Counted from the stretch's first letter, positions 38,171-47,881 are shown. The stretch is 49,774 nucleotides of DNA from an uncultured Clostridia bacterium (GCA_947628405.1 CANQZR010000002.1:1-49774); one strand, 5' to 3'. Numbers and translations are program-made. The notes: generated by a model not told the origin, from the sequence alone.

Positions 38171-40546
38171 ATGAATAAATATTATGAAACACTTGAACTA
38201 CATAAAATACTTGAAATGCTGGCTGATGAGACCTCAAATGAACGTTCACGGGAAGCTGCGCTTTCTATAGAACCTGAAACGGATATTGATATTGTAAAAC
38301 GTGAGGTAAAAAAGACTGCCCAGGCATTTGATCTGTCTGTTAAATACGGAACTCCTGCATTTACAGCATTTAAAGACGTTCGCGGATCGCTCAGCAGAGC
38401 AAGATCCGGAGCAAATCTGACTTTAAGAGAACTTCTTGATATTGCTCAGATGCTTTATCAGATAAGGATACTTTCCGACTGGAACAAGTCCAGAGGTGAG
38501 GAAGTTACACTTCTTGACGAATTGTTTGCGTCTCTTTCTCCGGACAAGTATCTTGAAGACAAAATAAAGGATTCAATTTTATCGGAAGATGAAATTGCCG
38601 ATACGGCAAGTCCCACACTTGCCGGCATACGCCGTAAGATAGCACAGGCAGGCGCAAAGATCCATGCAAGTCTTGATGAATTGATAAAAAATTCAGATGT
38701 TCAGAGATCTTTGCAGGAAAATATAGTTACTATGCGAAACGGCAGATATGTTATTCCTGTAAAAGCCGAACATAAAGGAAATATCCAAGGATTAGTCCAT
38801 GCTGCCTCGTCAAGCGGTGCTACTTACTTTATAGAACCTATATCTGTTGTAGAAGCAAACAACGAGATACGAGTCCTTCAGGGTGAGGAACAGGAAGAAA
38901 TAGAGCGCATTATTGCTGAATTTAGCGCAGAATGTGCAGCAAGGGCAGACGCGATATCCGAAAGCTATCTTATATGTACAGAGCTTAATCTTTATTTTGC
39001 TAAATCAAATCTTGCCGCAAAAATGCGCGCCAGCGAACCTGAAATTTCCAATGACGGACGAATAGACATAAAAAAAGCACGGCATCCGCTTATTGACAAA
39101 AACAAAGTCGTTCCCGTTGATATAAAACTTGGATATGACTATCAGGCACTTATTGTCACCGGTCCAAATACAGGAGGAAAAACTGTATTGTTAAAAACGA
39201 CCGGACTGCTTACGGCTATGACTATGTGCGGACTTCTTATCCCGGCAGGAGACGGAAGTCATATATCCGTTTTCAGGAACATACTTGCAGATATAGGTGA
39301 CAGGCAAAGCATTGAGGACAGCCTTTCCACATTTTCCTCTCACATGAGCAGCGTTGTAGAGATCCTTGGCAAAGCTGACGGTGACTCACTGATATTGCTT
39401 GATGAACTGGGTTCGGGCACAGACCCTATAGAAGGCGCCGCTCTTGCAGTTTCTATCATTGATGAATTGAAAAGCAGAGGAAGTAAACTGCTTGTTACAA
39501 CACATTATCAGGAACTCAAACTATATGCCATAGAAAGTGACGGGATAGAAAATGCTTCATGTGAATTTGACATGGCAGCCATGCAGCCCACTTACAGGCT
39601 GATAATAGGTTCTCCGGGCAAATCAAACGCATTTTCCATTTCCGCAAAGCTGGGTATGCCTGAAAATATCATAATAAGGGCAAATGATCTCGTTTCTACA
39701 GAAAATCAACGTTTTGAAGAAGTTATAGCAAGGCTTGAAGCCTCCCGTCTCGAACTTGAAAAGAAAAGCAAAGAAGCTGAATCTTTAAGAAAGGAAAACG
39801 AGAAAAAACTTTCCGAGCTTGAAAAAGAACTTGAACATCTGAATAACAGAAAAGAAGACGAGATCGCTAAAGCAAGAACACAGGCTATGCGTATAGTTGA
39901 AAGCTGCCGTATGCAGGCGGACGCTCTTATGGACGAGCTGAACGAGATCAAAAAGCAAAAAGACAAAGAAAATTTTTCTCAGCTTGCAGCAAACGCACGT
40001 TCCAAAAACAGATCTGCGCTCAATAAGATGTTCGATACAGCCAATCCGATAGTAGCCGCAGAACATAAAGAATATGTTCCTCCTCGTCCGTTTAAAAGAG
40101 GAGACAATGTTATGATAATCGACATAAACAAAAAAGGGATACTTGCAAGCGATCCCGATACTTCGGGAATGGTATTTGTTCAGTCAGGAATAATGAAAAC
40201 AAAGATAAGCATAAAAAAGCTGCGCCTTATAGAGCCTGAAAAGGTGACATACCAGAATAAAAAAGTATCCACTAAAGGTGTTAAAGGAAAAATGGAACGT
40301 TCTTCGTCTATGGAGCTTGACATAAGAGGGCATGCTGTTGATGAGGGAATACATGAAGTGGATATGTTCCTTGATAATGCTGTTCTTTCCGGAATTGGGA
40401 TAGTCACTATAATCCACGGAAAAGGAACAGGAACGCTCAGGCAGGGTATACAAAGACATCTTAAAAATCATCCGTCGGTAAAAAGTTACCGCGCCGGCGT
40501 CTTTGGCGAGGGCGAGGACGGAGTTACTATAGTGGAACTTAAATAA
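38171..40546 (+). CDS. mutS2: Endonuclease MutS2
   Basis: VTGPNTGGKTVLLKTTGL, LLDELGSGTDPIEGAALA, C-terminal Smr LDIRGHAVDEG...IHGKGTGTLRQ. Confidence 0.97.
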   Translation: MNKYYETLELHKILEMLADETSNERSREAALSIEPETDIDIVKREVKKTAQAFDLSVKYGTPAFTAFKDVRGSLSRARSGANLTLRELLDIAQMLYQIRILSDWNKSRGEEVTLLDELFASLSPDKYLEDKIKDSILSEDEIADTASPTLAGIRRKIAQAGAKIHASLDELIKNSDVQRSLQENIVTMRNGRYVIPVKAEHKGNIQGLVHAASSSGATYFIEPISVVEANNEIRVLQGEEQEEIERIIAEFSAECAARADAISESYLICTELNLYFAKSNLAAKMRASEPEISNDGRIDIKKARHPLIDKNKVVPVDIKLGYDYQALIVTGPNTGGKTVLLKTTGLLTAMTMCGLLIPAGDGSHISVFRNILADIGDRQSIEDSLSTFSSHMSSVVEILGKADGDSLILLDELGSGTDPIEGAALAVSIIDELKSRGSKLLVTTHYQELKLYAIESDGIENASCEFDMAAMQPTYRLIIGSPGKSNAFSISAKLGMPENIIIRANDLVSTENQRFEEVIARLEASRLELEKKSKEAESLRKENEKKLSELEKELEHLNNRKEDEIAKARTQAMRIVESCRMQADALMDELNEIKKQKDKENFSQLAANARSKNRSALNKMFDTANPIVAAEHKEYVPPRPFKRGDNVMIIDINKKGILASDPDTSGMVFVQSGIMKTKISIKKLRLIEPEKVTYQNKKVSTKGVKGKMERSSSMELDIRGHAVDEGIHEVDMFLDNAVLSGIGIVTIIHGKGTGTLRQGIQRHLKNHPSVKSYRAGVFGEGEDGVTIVELK

Positions 40547-40569
40547 ATTCAGCCGATAGGTGATATTAC

Positions 40570-41205
40570 ATGAATTTTTCAGCGGCAATTTTTGATCTTG
40601 ACGGGACAATTATTGATTCCAACACGGTTTGGGCAAAGATAGACAAGATCATTCTGAATAAAAGGGGAATACCTTGTTCGGATGATTTTGCGGAAAAACT
40701 TTCTTCAATGACGTATGAAAACGCTGCGGAAGAGATGCATAAACTTGGAGTTAAAGAAAGTACGGAGGATCTTATAAAAGAGTTCAATGACCTTGCTGTA
40801 CAAGAGTATCAGAAAAATATTATCCTTAAAGCACATGTACATGAATATTTTGACGTTCTTAAAAGCAAAGGGATCAAGATAGCATTAGCAACGGCTTCTC
40901 CGGAGATCCTCTACAGACCTGTTCTTATGCGCAACAAAGTTTATGATTATTTTGATGCATTCTGCACAACATACGAAGCAGGAAAAAGTAAGGATTTTCC
41001 TGACGTTTATCTTTTAGCAGCATCAAAGATCAATGTTAAGCCGGGCGAATGTGTTGTTTTTGAAGATGTACTTAACGGCATTATCAGTGCAAAAAAGGCA
41101 GGAATGACTGCTATAGGCGTTTATGACAGATATTCTGCCGGAGACATGGAGCGTATAAAGGAAGAAGCCGATAGGTTTATTATGGATCTTTCGGAAATGA
41201 TGTAA
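40570..41205 (+). CDS. HAD superfamily phosphatase (beta-phosphoglucomutase-like)
   Basis: FDLDGTIIDS; KIALATAS; VFEDVLNGIISAKKAGM. Confidence 0.93.
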   Translation: MNFSAAIFDLDGTIIDSNTVWAKIDKIILNKRGIPCSDDFAEKLSSMTYENAAEEMHKLGVKESTEDLIKEFNDLAVQEYQKNIILKAHVHEYFDVLKSKGIKIALATASPEILYRPVLMRNKVYDYFDAFCTTYEAGKSKDFPDVYLLAASKINVKPGECVVFEDVLNGIISAKKAGMTAIGVYDRYSAGDMERIKEEADRFIMDLSEMM

Positions 41206-41223
41206 AAAAATTTGAAAAAATGC

Positions 41224-41252
41224 TTGACAAATATAAGCAGCCATGATATAAT
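41224..41252 (+). promoter_or_regulatory. Consensus sigma-A promoter for rplU
   Basis: TTGACA-17 nt-TATAAT, exact consensus. Confidence 0.9.
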
Positions 41253-41259
41253 ATTTATT

Positions 41260-41338
41260 GCCGCATGTTGCAGGCTTGTTTAAGTGCGTTTTGCGCCGCC
41301 TGTCTACAGCGAGTTTATGGAAAAGGCAGGTGCCGGAA
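41260..41338 (+). ncRNA. rplU 5' leader (L21 leader-like)
   Basis: CAGGC (41271-41275) and GGCAGG (41325-41330, overlapping the SD) can both pair with GCCTGTC (41298-41304). Confidence 0.6.
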
Positions 41339-41653
41339 ATGTACGCGATCATCGAAACAGGCGGAAAGCAGTATCAGGTCAAGGAAGGCGACGAGATCTT
41401 TGTTGAAAAGCTCGATGTTGAAGCTGATGATACTGTTACCTTTGATAAGGTAATTGCCGTAGGAAAGGACAGCGGTCTTGACGTTGGTTCTCCTTATGTA
41501 GGAGGCGCAGCTGTTGAAGCTAAGGTGCTCAAGAACGGTAAGTCCAAGAAGATAACTGTTTTCACCTACAAGCCCAAGGAGGGCTCTACTCACAGAAAAC
41601 AGGGTCACAGACAGCCTTACACAAAGGTTCGCATTGACGCTATCAAAGCGTGA
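41339..41653 (+). CDS. rplU: 50S ribosomal protein L21
   Basis: [41 protein letters not shown]-type C terminus ([20 protein letters not shown]). Confidence 0.97.
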   Translation: MYAIIETGGKQYQVKEGDEIFVEKLDVEADDTVTFDKVIAVGKDSGLDVGSPYVGGAAVEAKVLKNGKSKKITVFTYKPKEGSTHRKQGHRQPYTKVRIDAIKA

Positions 41654-41695
41654 TCCACAAATGAGTTTATTTTCCGTACTGGAGGTGTATTCTTA

Positions 41696-41950
41696 ATGGC
41701 ACATAAAAAAGGTATGGGCTCCACCAAAAACGGCAGAGATTCCGAATCGAAACGTCTTGGTGTAAAAAGAGCTGACGGACAGCATGTTCTTGCAGGTAAT
41801 ATTATCGTAAGACAAAGAGGTACTCATATCCATGCCGGAACAGGCGTTGGAAAGGGTTCAGACGATACGCTTTTTGCAATGGTAGACGGCAAGGTAAAAT
41901 TCGAGAGAGTTGGTCGTGACCGCAAGAAAGTAAGCGTTTATACCGATTGA
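41696..41950 (+). CDS. rpmA: 50S ribosomal protein L27, without N-terminal extension
   Basis: [36 protein letters not shown]. Confidence 0.97.
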   Translation: MAHKKGMGSTKNGRDSESKRLGVKRADGQHVLAGNIIVRQRGTHIHAGTGVGKGSDDTLFAMVDGKVKFERVGRDRKKVSVYTD

Positions 41951-41954
41951 TTTC

Positions 41955-41991
41955 AGATCCTGTTGTATTCTTGTACAACAGGATCTTTTTA
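41955..41991 (+). terminator. Rho-independent terminator after rpmA
   Basis: AGATCCTGTTGTA-TTCTTG-TACAACAGGATCT-TTTTATTT. Confidence 0.93.
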
Positions 41992-42000
41992 TTTATGAAT

Positions 42001-42092
42001 TGAATTTTTTACAGGGGAAACACTTGGATCTTCCGAAAAAGTGGATTCCGTCGGAATTAGATGTTTTGAAAGTTTTGGACCCTGTAAATTCA
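42001..42092. other. Inverted-repeat-bounded structured element of unknown function
   Basis: TGAATTT-(TTT)-ACAGGG 42001-42016 pairs with CCCTGTAAATTCA 42080-42092; internal stems CACTT/AAGTG and ATTCC/GGAAT. Confidence 0.5.
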
Positions 42093-42144
42093 TTATTGAG
42101 TTTAAATACAATATGACAGAATTGTACAATTTTTTTAAAAGCAC

Positions 42145-42173
42145 TTGAAACTCCGCGAATAGTATGATATAAT
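42145..42173 (+). promoter_or_regulatory. Sigma-A type promoter for engB-lysA
   Basis: TTGAAA-17 nt-TATAAT. Confidence 0.75.
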
Positions 42174-42270
42174 TATTATGGATATGTATTTGGCGTTTCA
42201 CTGATTTACAATTGTTATTTACAGAAATTGCAAATTTGAACATAATTGGCATTTGTACAGGAGGCATCTC

Positions 42271-42861
42271 ATGAATTTTAATATCGCGGAGTTTTATGCT
42301 TCATACGGAAGATTTAACCAGATACCTGCTCCGGAAAAACCGGAGATAACCTTTTCCGGACGCTCAAATGTCGGAAAATCTACACTTATAAATAAACTGT
42401 TCAACCGAAAAAATCTTGCAAGAGTATCAGCCGTACCCGGAAAAACGGCTACTATAAACTTTTATAGTCTGGGAGATATTTATATGACGGATCTTCCGGG
42501 ATATGGCTATGCGCGTATTGCAAAAAATGAAAAACTGCGCTGGGCAGAGCTTATAGAGGGCTATCTTACGTCCGGACGTGATATTGCGCTTGTAGTTCAG
42601 CTTATTGATATACGGCATCCTCCTTCTGAGGACGATATCCATATGATAAACTTTCTTATAGATAACGAACTGCCCTTTATAATAGTCTTTACAAAGGCAG
42701 ATAAGCTGTCAAGACGTGAAAGAGAAAGGCGCAGGGTAGGGTTTGCTTCGGAAATACCATACTTCGACAGTATAAAAAAAGTAGAGTTCTCTTCTATGAC
42801 CGGAGAGGGAACGGAAGATATCCGTATTCTTATATCAGAAGCACTTTCTGATGAAATATGA
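42271..42861 (+). CDS. Ribosome biogenesis GTPase EngB/YsxC
   Basis: ITFSGRSNVGKSTLINKLFNRKNLARVSAVPGKTATINFY; DLPGYGYA; FTKADK. Confidence 0.96.
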   Translation: MNFNIAEFYASYGRFNQIPAPEKPEITFSGRSNVGKSTLINKLFNRKNLARVSAVPGKTATINFYSLGDIYMTDLPGYGYARIAKNEKLRWAELIEGYLTSGRDIALVVQLIDIRHPPSEDDIHMINFLIDNELPFIIVFTKADKLSRRERERRRVGFASEIPYFDSIKKVEFSSMTGEGTEDIRILISEALSDEI

Positions 42862-42890
42862 TCATTGTTGCAAAAGGAGAAAATATAAAA

Positions 42891-44191
42891 TGTTTGTTTC
42901 AAAAAACTTATCTGTAAACGAAAAAGGCTGTCTTACTATAGGCGGAGCAGACACTGTAGAACTTGCTAAAAAATACGGTACGCCTCTTTATGTAATGGAC
43001 GAAGAGCTTATCCGTGAACATTGCCGTAGCTTTAAACAGTCTATTGATAAATATTATAATGGAAATGGACTGGTATGCTATGCGAGCAAGGCATTCTGCT
43101 GCAAGGCTATGTGTAAAGTCATGATGGAGGAAGGCATAGGTCTTGATGTAGTTTCCGAGGGTGAATTGTATACGGCGCTTTCCGTAGGCTTTCCTGTGGA
43201 AAAAATATGCTTTCACGGCAACAATAAGACAGATGATGAACTCCTGCTTGCAGTGGAAAATAATGTGGGAAGAATAATCGTTGACAATATTTTTGAGTTG
43301 GAACGTCTTAACGATATGGCAGAGAAAAAAGGTATCAAGGCAAATATTATGTTCCGTATAAAACCCGGCGTTGACGCTCATACTCATGATTTCGTAAAAA
43401 CCGGTCAGATAGACAGTAAATTCGGCTTTGCTCTTGAAACAGGAGAAGCATTTGAAGCAGTTAAAAAGGCAGTTTCTCTTAAAAATATAAACCTTGTTGG
43501 ACTGCATTGCCATATAGGAAGTCAGATATTTGATATTGATCCGTTTGTTCTGGCTGCTGAAATAATGATAAATTTCATAGCCGATATAAAGGCCAAACTC
43601 GGACATGAAGTAAAAGAACTGAACCTTGGAGGCGGTTTCGGCATCAAATACACAAAAGAGGACTCTCCTGTGGCATATGATAAGTACATGGAAAAAGTTT
43701 CTGTCAGAGTAAAAGAACTTTGCGCGGAAAAGAATATTGAACTTCCATTCATACTTATAGAACCCGGACGTTCTATTGCTGCCCCTGCCGGTATAACTCT
43801 TTATACAGTTGGCGGAGTAAAACATATCCCGAATATCCGCACTTACGTTTCAATTGACGGCGGAATGTGTGACAATCCCCGATATGCTCTTTATAAATCA
43901 AAATATGAAGCCGTTGTAGCAAATAAGGCTTCTCAGCCGAAAAATACTACGGTGACCATTGCCGGCAAATGCTGTGAGAGCGGAGATCTTATAGGCGAGG
44001 GCATGCAGCTTCAGGAAGCTGTTCCAGGCGATATTGTCGCCGTCCTTGCTACAGGAGCATATAATTATTCCATGTCATCAAATTACAACAGGCTTCGCAA
44101 GCCGGCAGTCGTATTTGTAAACAAAGGAAATTCCAGGATAGTTGTTAAAAGGGAGACTCTGGACGATATCATCAGAAATGACGAAGAATAA
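42891..44191 (+). CDS. lysA: Diaminopimelate decarboxylase
   Basis: YASKAFCCKAMCKVM PLP lysine; VGLHCHIGSQIF; LNLGGGFGIKY; CESGD. Confidence 0.96.
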
Positions 44192-44215
44192 GTTTAAAAA
44201 TTTTTCAAAAAACTA

Positions 44216-44257
44216 TTTACTTTTTCACTATGATATGCTAAAATGATAATAGCATAT
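44216..44257 (+). promoter_or_regulatory. Promoter overlapped by a palindromic operator candidate upstream of the TrpR-like gene
   Basis: TTTACT-17 nt-TAAAAT (44239-44244); ATATGCTA-9 nt-TAGCATAT (44233-44257). Confidence 0.65.
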
Positions 44258-44287
44258 TTAACTGATGTGAAAGGAATTGATAAGTAT

Positions 44288-44593
44288 ATGAACAATAAAC
44301 TTAATTCTGAACATATGGACGATCTGTATGAAGCAATATTATCGCTGAAAACCAAAGAAGAATGCGACGCTTTTTTTGAAGATCTATGTACTGTCATAGA
44401 ATTGCAGTCTATGTCACAAAGAATGCAGGTCGCAAAAATGCTTACAAATAAAAAAGTTTATAAAGATATCGTTTCCGAAACAGGTGCAAGCACTGCTACA
44501 ATAAGCCGTGTGAACAGAACTCTTAACTATCAGGGAAAAGGCGGCTATGCGCTTGTTTTCAGCCGAATGGACAAGAAGGGCAGTAAGAAATAA
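44288..44593 (+). CDS. YerC/YecD family TrpR-like regulator
   Basis: LKTKEECDAFFEDLCTVIELQSMSQRMQVAKMLTNKKVYKDIVSETGASTATISRVNRTL. Confidence 0.93.
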   Translation: MNNKLNSEHMDDLYEAILSLKTKEECDAFFEDLCTVIELQSMSQRMQVAKMLTNKKVYKDIVSETGASTATISRVNRTLNYQGKGGYALVFSRMDKKGSKK

Positions 44594-45342
44594 TGGCAGG
44601 TTACAAAAGTTTTTCTTACTTCTATGATATGCTAACCGAAAATATTTCCTATAAAAAACGTGCCGGGTATTTTGATGAACTGATAAAACGTCATGGCGGC
44701 AAAAAAAATATCCTGCTTGATCTTGCCTGTGGTACAGGAAGCCTTGCTGAAGAACTTAGCAGAATGGGTTATGATGTTATAGGTGTTGACAATTCTGAAG
44801 ATATGCTCAATGCAGCCATTGAAAAAAAGATAAAAAACGGTCTTGATATACAGTACCTTTGCCAGGACATGACGCAGCTTGATATGTTTGGCACAATTGA
44901 CGTAACTATATGCGCACTGGACGGAATAAATCATCTTCCGAACATATCGGATGTTGAACGAACATTTGAAAGAGTCTCTCTCTTTTGTGAACCTGAGGGA
45001 CTCTTTATCTTTGATATCAATACTCCGTATAAACACAAAAATATTCTTGGCAATAATACGTTTGTTTACGATATGGAAACGGTGTTTTGCATCTGGCAGA
45101 ATACTTACAATGGCAATGATGATAACCGCGTCGATATGTCTCTGACTTTCTTTGAAAAGCTGGAAAACGGTATGTACGAACGTTATGAGGACGAATTTTC
45201 CGAAATTGCTTTTGAGGAATACATAATAGACGAACTGCTTCGGAAAAGTGGGCTGCAAATTGCCGCCAAGTATGATTATGACAGCTTTGATCCTCCTAAA
45301 AGGGACAGCGAAAAACTCGTCTATGTAACAAGAAAGGTATGA
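44593..45342 (+). CDS. Class I SAM-dependent methyltransferase
   Basis: LLDLACGTGSLAEELSRMGYDVIGVDNSEDML. Confidence 0.93.
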   Translation: MAGYKSFSYFYDMLTENISYKKRAGYFDELIKRHGGKKNILLDLACGTGSLAEELSRMGYDVIGVDNSEDMLNAAIEKKIKNGLDIQYLCQDMTQLDMFGTIDVTICALDGINHLPNISDVERTFERVSLFCEPEGLFIFDINTPYKHKNILGNNTFVYDMETVFCIWQNTYNGNDDNRVDMSLTFFEKLENGMYERYEDEFSEIAFEEYIIDELLRKSGLQIAAKYDYDSFDPPKRDSEKLVYVTRKV

Positions 45343-45346
45343 TATA

Positions 45347-46222
45347 ATGGCTCAGATAGTCAGAACTATTTCCGCAGATGCTTCTGTGACCGCAACTTCT
45401 ATTGACGCTCTGGATATAGTTTCAAGAATAGAACAGATACACAAGACGTCCGCTGTGGTAACGGCAGCTCTTGGGCGGCTTTCGATAGCAGCTTCATTGA
45501 TCGGGATCGGCTTGAAAGGCGAAAAAGATTCGGTTACTATACGTCTCAACGGTGACGGCGCGACCGGACCTCTTATAGCTGTTGCGGACAGCAGCGGAAA
45601 TGTAAAATCTTATGTTTCTAATCCTATAGTGGAAATCCCACTTAATAAATTCGGAAAACTTGATGTTGCCGGTGCTGTGGGACGTAACGGAACACTTTCT
45701 GTTGTGAAAGATCTTGGACTGAAAGAACCGTATGTAGGACAAGTTCCTATAGTCTCCGGAGAAATTGCGGAAGATATAGCAAGCTATTTTGCCGTAAGCG
45801 AACAGATCCCTACCGTCTGCGGACTGGGAGTGCTGGTAAATCCCGATCTTACGGTAAAAGCTGCCGGAGGATATCTTATACAGCTTCTGCCGTTTGCGGA
45901 CGAGAAATGCATTGACATTCTTGAAGCAAATGTAAATAAACTCCCTCCGGTAACAAAAATGCTGGATTCGGGAATGTCATCAGAAGATATTGCAATGAAA
46001 GTTCTTGACGGTCTTGAGCCTGAGCTTCTTGACTCTTTCAGATGCGAATATAGGTGTGATTGCAGCAAGGAACGCGTTGAACGCGCGCTTATCAGTCTTG
46101 GCAGGGAAGAACTTACAAAAATGGCGGAAGAAGAGGATAATATAGAAGTTTGTTGTCATTTCTGCGACAAAAAATACAATTTTTCAAAAGATGAAATAAT
46201 GGATCTTATGAAAGATCGGTAA
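45347..46222 (+). CDS. hslO: Redox-regulated chaperone Hsp33
   Basis: N-terminal Hsp33 patterns; CRCDCSKERVERAL-type CxC (RCDCSKE) and CHFCDKKY CxxC. Confidence 0.95.
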   Translation: MAQIVRTISADASVTATSIDALDIVSRIEQIHKTSAVVTAALGRLSIAASLIGIGLKGEKDSVTIRLNGDGATGPLIAVADSSGNVKSYVSNPIVEIPLNKFGKLDVAGAVGRNGTLSVVKDLGLKEPYVGQVPIVSGEIAEDIASYFAVSEQIPTVCGLGVLVNPDLTVKAAGGYLIQLLPFADEKCIDILEANVNKLPPVTKMLDSGMSSEDIAMKVLDGLEPELLDSFRCEYRCDCSKERVERALISLGREELTKMAEEEDNIEVCCHFCDKKYNFSKDEIMDLMKDR

Positions 46223-46239
46223 TGTTTATAATAAAAAAT

Positions 46240-46276
46240 ATACCTGTCGGCTTTTAAAATGCCGGCAGGTATTTAT
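46240..46276. terminator. Terminator between convergent hslO and lacI-type gene
   Basis: ATACCTGTCGGC-9 nt-GCCGGCAGGTAT then TTATTTT. Confidence 0.85.
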
Positions 46277-46277
46277 T

Positions 46278-47279
46278 TTACATTATCTTTTTCACGGTTT
46301 CTCTTTCGATAAGTTTGTAGGGAAGTTTTATCTTTTTGTTAGTTTTTTCATTGTTGTTTATGTTTTTAATAAGTTCATCAACAACAGTTCTGCCAATTTC
46401 GTAGCACGGCTGTTCTATCGTTGTTATCTCAGGAGTGTACATACTGCTCAGGGAAATATTATCAAATCCGCATATAGAAATATCATCACCGATTTTCAAG
46501 CCCTCAGAAAGAGCTTTTTTTACCGCTCCTGCGGCAAGAATATCCGAAACGCAGAATATCGCATCGGGAGGATCCGGCAATCCTTTCAAATATTCTAATC
46601 CATTGGATCCGTCTATAAAATCATAAGTACCCTTGTAAATATATTCCTCACGGAATGGTATCCCATTGTCATTAAGCGCACGTCTGTAACCGCTTTCACG
46701 GTCAAATGAAGACGCTGATGTGATATTGGTGGATATCATTCCGATTTTTTTATGTCCGCATTTTACCAGATAGTCAACTGCTGCATAAGCTCCGCCCTCA
46801 TCATCAACAGAAACAGTCAGAACATCTGCGCCTTCTGCACGTTCACAGCAAAGAGCAATATGATATTTGTCATTCAATTCCATAAGTGTTTCAGGATCAA
46901 GCTGAGTACCAAGAAGTATAGCTGCATCTACTGTACGATTAAAAAGCATATTAAGCAGACGAAGTTCAAGGCTGTATGTACTGTTTGAAGTACTGAGCAG
47001 GATATCATAACCATGATCTGAAGCAGAATTTTGCATACCTCTTATTATTTCGCTGTAAAAAGTCTGCTCGGTAGAAGGGATTATTGCAAGGATAACATTA
47101 GTCTCACACCGTCTGAGGTTCCTGCCCAGAAAATTTGGACTGTATCCAAGCTTTTTGATAGCATTGTTTACCTGTTCAGTAGCAGCGGCAGAAACTGTAG
47201 CGCTGTTATTCAATACCCTTGAAACTGTTGCGACCGAGACGCCTGCTGCCTTAGCCACATCTTTTATAGTTGCACTCAT
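46278..47279 (-). CDS. LacI family transcriptional regulator (TTG 47288 is an alternative start)
   Basis: MSATIKDVAKAAGVSVATVSRVLNNSATVS HTH; periplasmic-binding-like domain. Confidence 0.95.
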   Translation of the reverse strand: MSATIKDVAKAAGVSVATVSRVLNNSATVSAAATEQVNNAIKKLGYSPNFLGRNLRRCETNVILAIIPSTEQTFYSEIIRGMQNSASDHGYDILLSTSNSTYSLELRLLNMLFNRTVDAAILLGTQLDPETLMELNDKYHIALCCERAEGADVLTVSVDDEGGAYAAVDYLVKCGHKKIGMISTNITSASSFDRESGYRRALNDNGIPFREEYIYKGTYDFIDGSNGLEYLKGLPDPPDAIFCVSDILAAGAVKKALSEGLKIGDDISICGFDNISLSSMYTPEITTIEQPCYEIGRTVVDELIKNINNNEKTNKKIKLPYKLIERETVKKIM

Positions 47280-47422
47280 TTTATGCAAATGTGCCTTTTT
47301 AACGATTTTTCTCGATTATCAAGGCAGTTCTCCTTTCATGAAATAAAACTGTAGTATATAATTTTATAACAAAACAGACATTTTTTCAATTGACAATATA
47401 TATAAAAATAAGAACATTTATT

Positions 47423-47881
47423 TTACAATATCTTTTCGTTATCTTTAAGGGAACGGCTTTCTTTGTTAAATTTACGGGCACGCTTTTTTTGCCTTTTCTC
47501 AACATTTTTATCTGTAAAGAAATTGAATACAGTCAGTACGGCAAGCAAAACCGTAACGATAACGGTGAAAAGATGTCTCTCAGCAAGCGGTTCGGTAGAC
47601 ATTTTGGGAATAAGCGTATTCGGTATTGCATATATTTTTGACACTGTATATATGTATGAAGCTGTACCTATAATATTAAATATCACAGGCAGCCATACTT
47701 TTTCAAAACAGGCAAGAACAGTTCCAAAAACAAGAAAAAAAGAACTTATAAATAATGCGATCCCACAGTTTTCGTAATCATTAAGGCAAAAGGCAATACC
47801 GCCCATAATATTTATTCCACATGAAATTATTACCGCAGAAGCAATGCAAAGTACCATTGTGAAAACCCTTGCTTTTTTCAT
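47423..47881 (-). CDS. Multi-pass membrane hypothetical protein
   Basis: Several hydrophobic segments; ORF on the minus strand with SD AAAGGA. Confidence 0.65.
   Translation of the reverse strand: MKKARVFTMVLCIASAVIISCGINIMGGIAFCLNDYENCGIALFISSFFLVFGTVLACFEKVWLPVIFNIIGTASYIYTVSKIYAIPNTLIPKMSTEPLAERHLFTVIVTVLLAVLTVFNFFTDKNVEKRQKKRARKFNKESRSLKDNEKIL

Noticed and set aside
42908-43825. 305-aa minus-strand ORF antisense to lysA
   Set aside because: Lies wholly opposite a clear LysA coding sequence; composition is typical of a shadow ORF (F/Y/C/I rich) with no recognisable domain.
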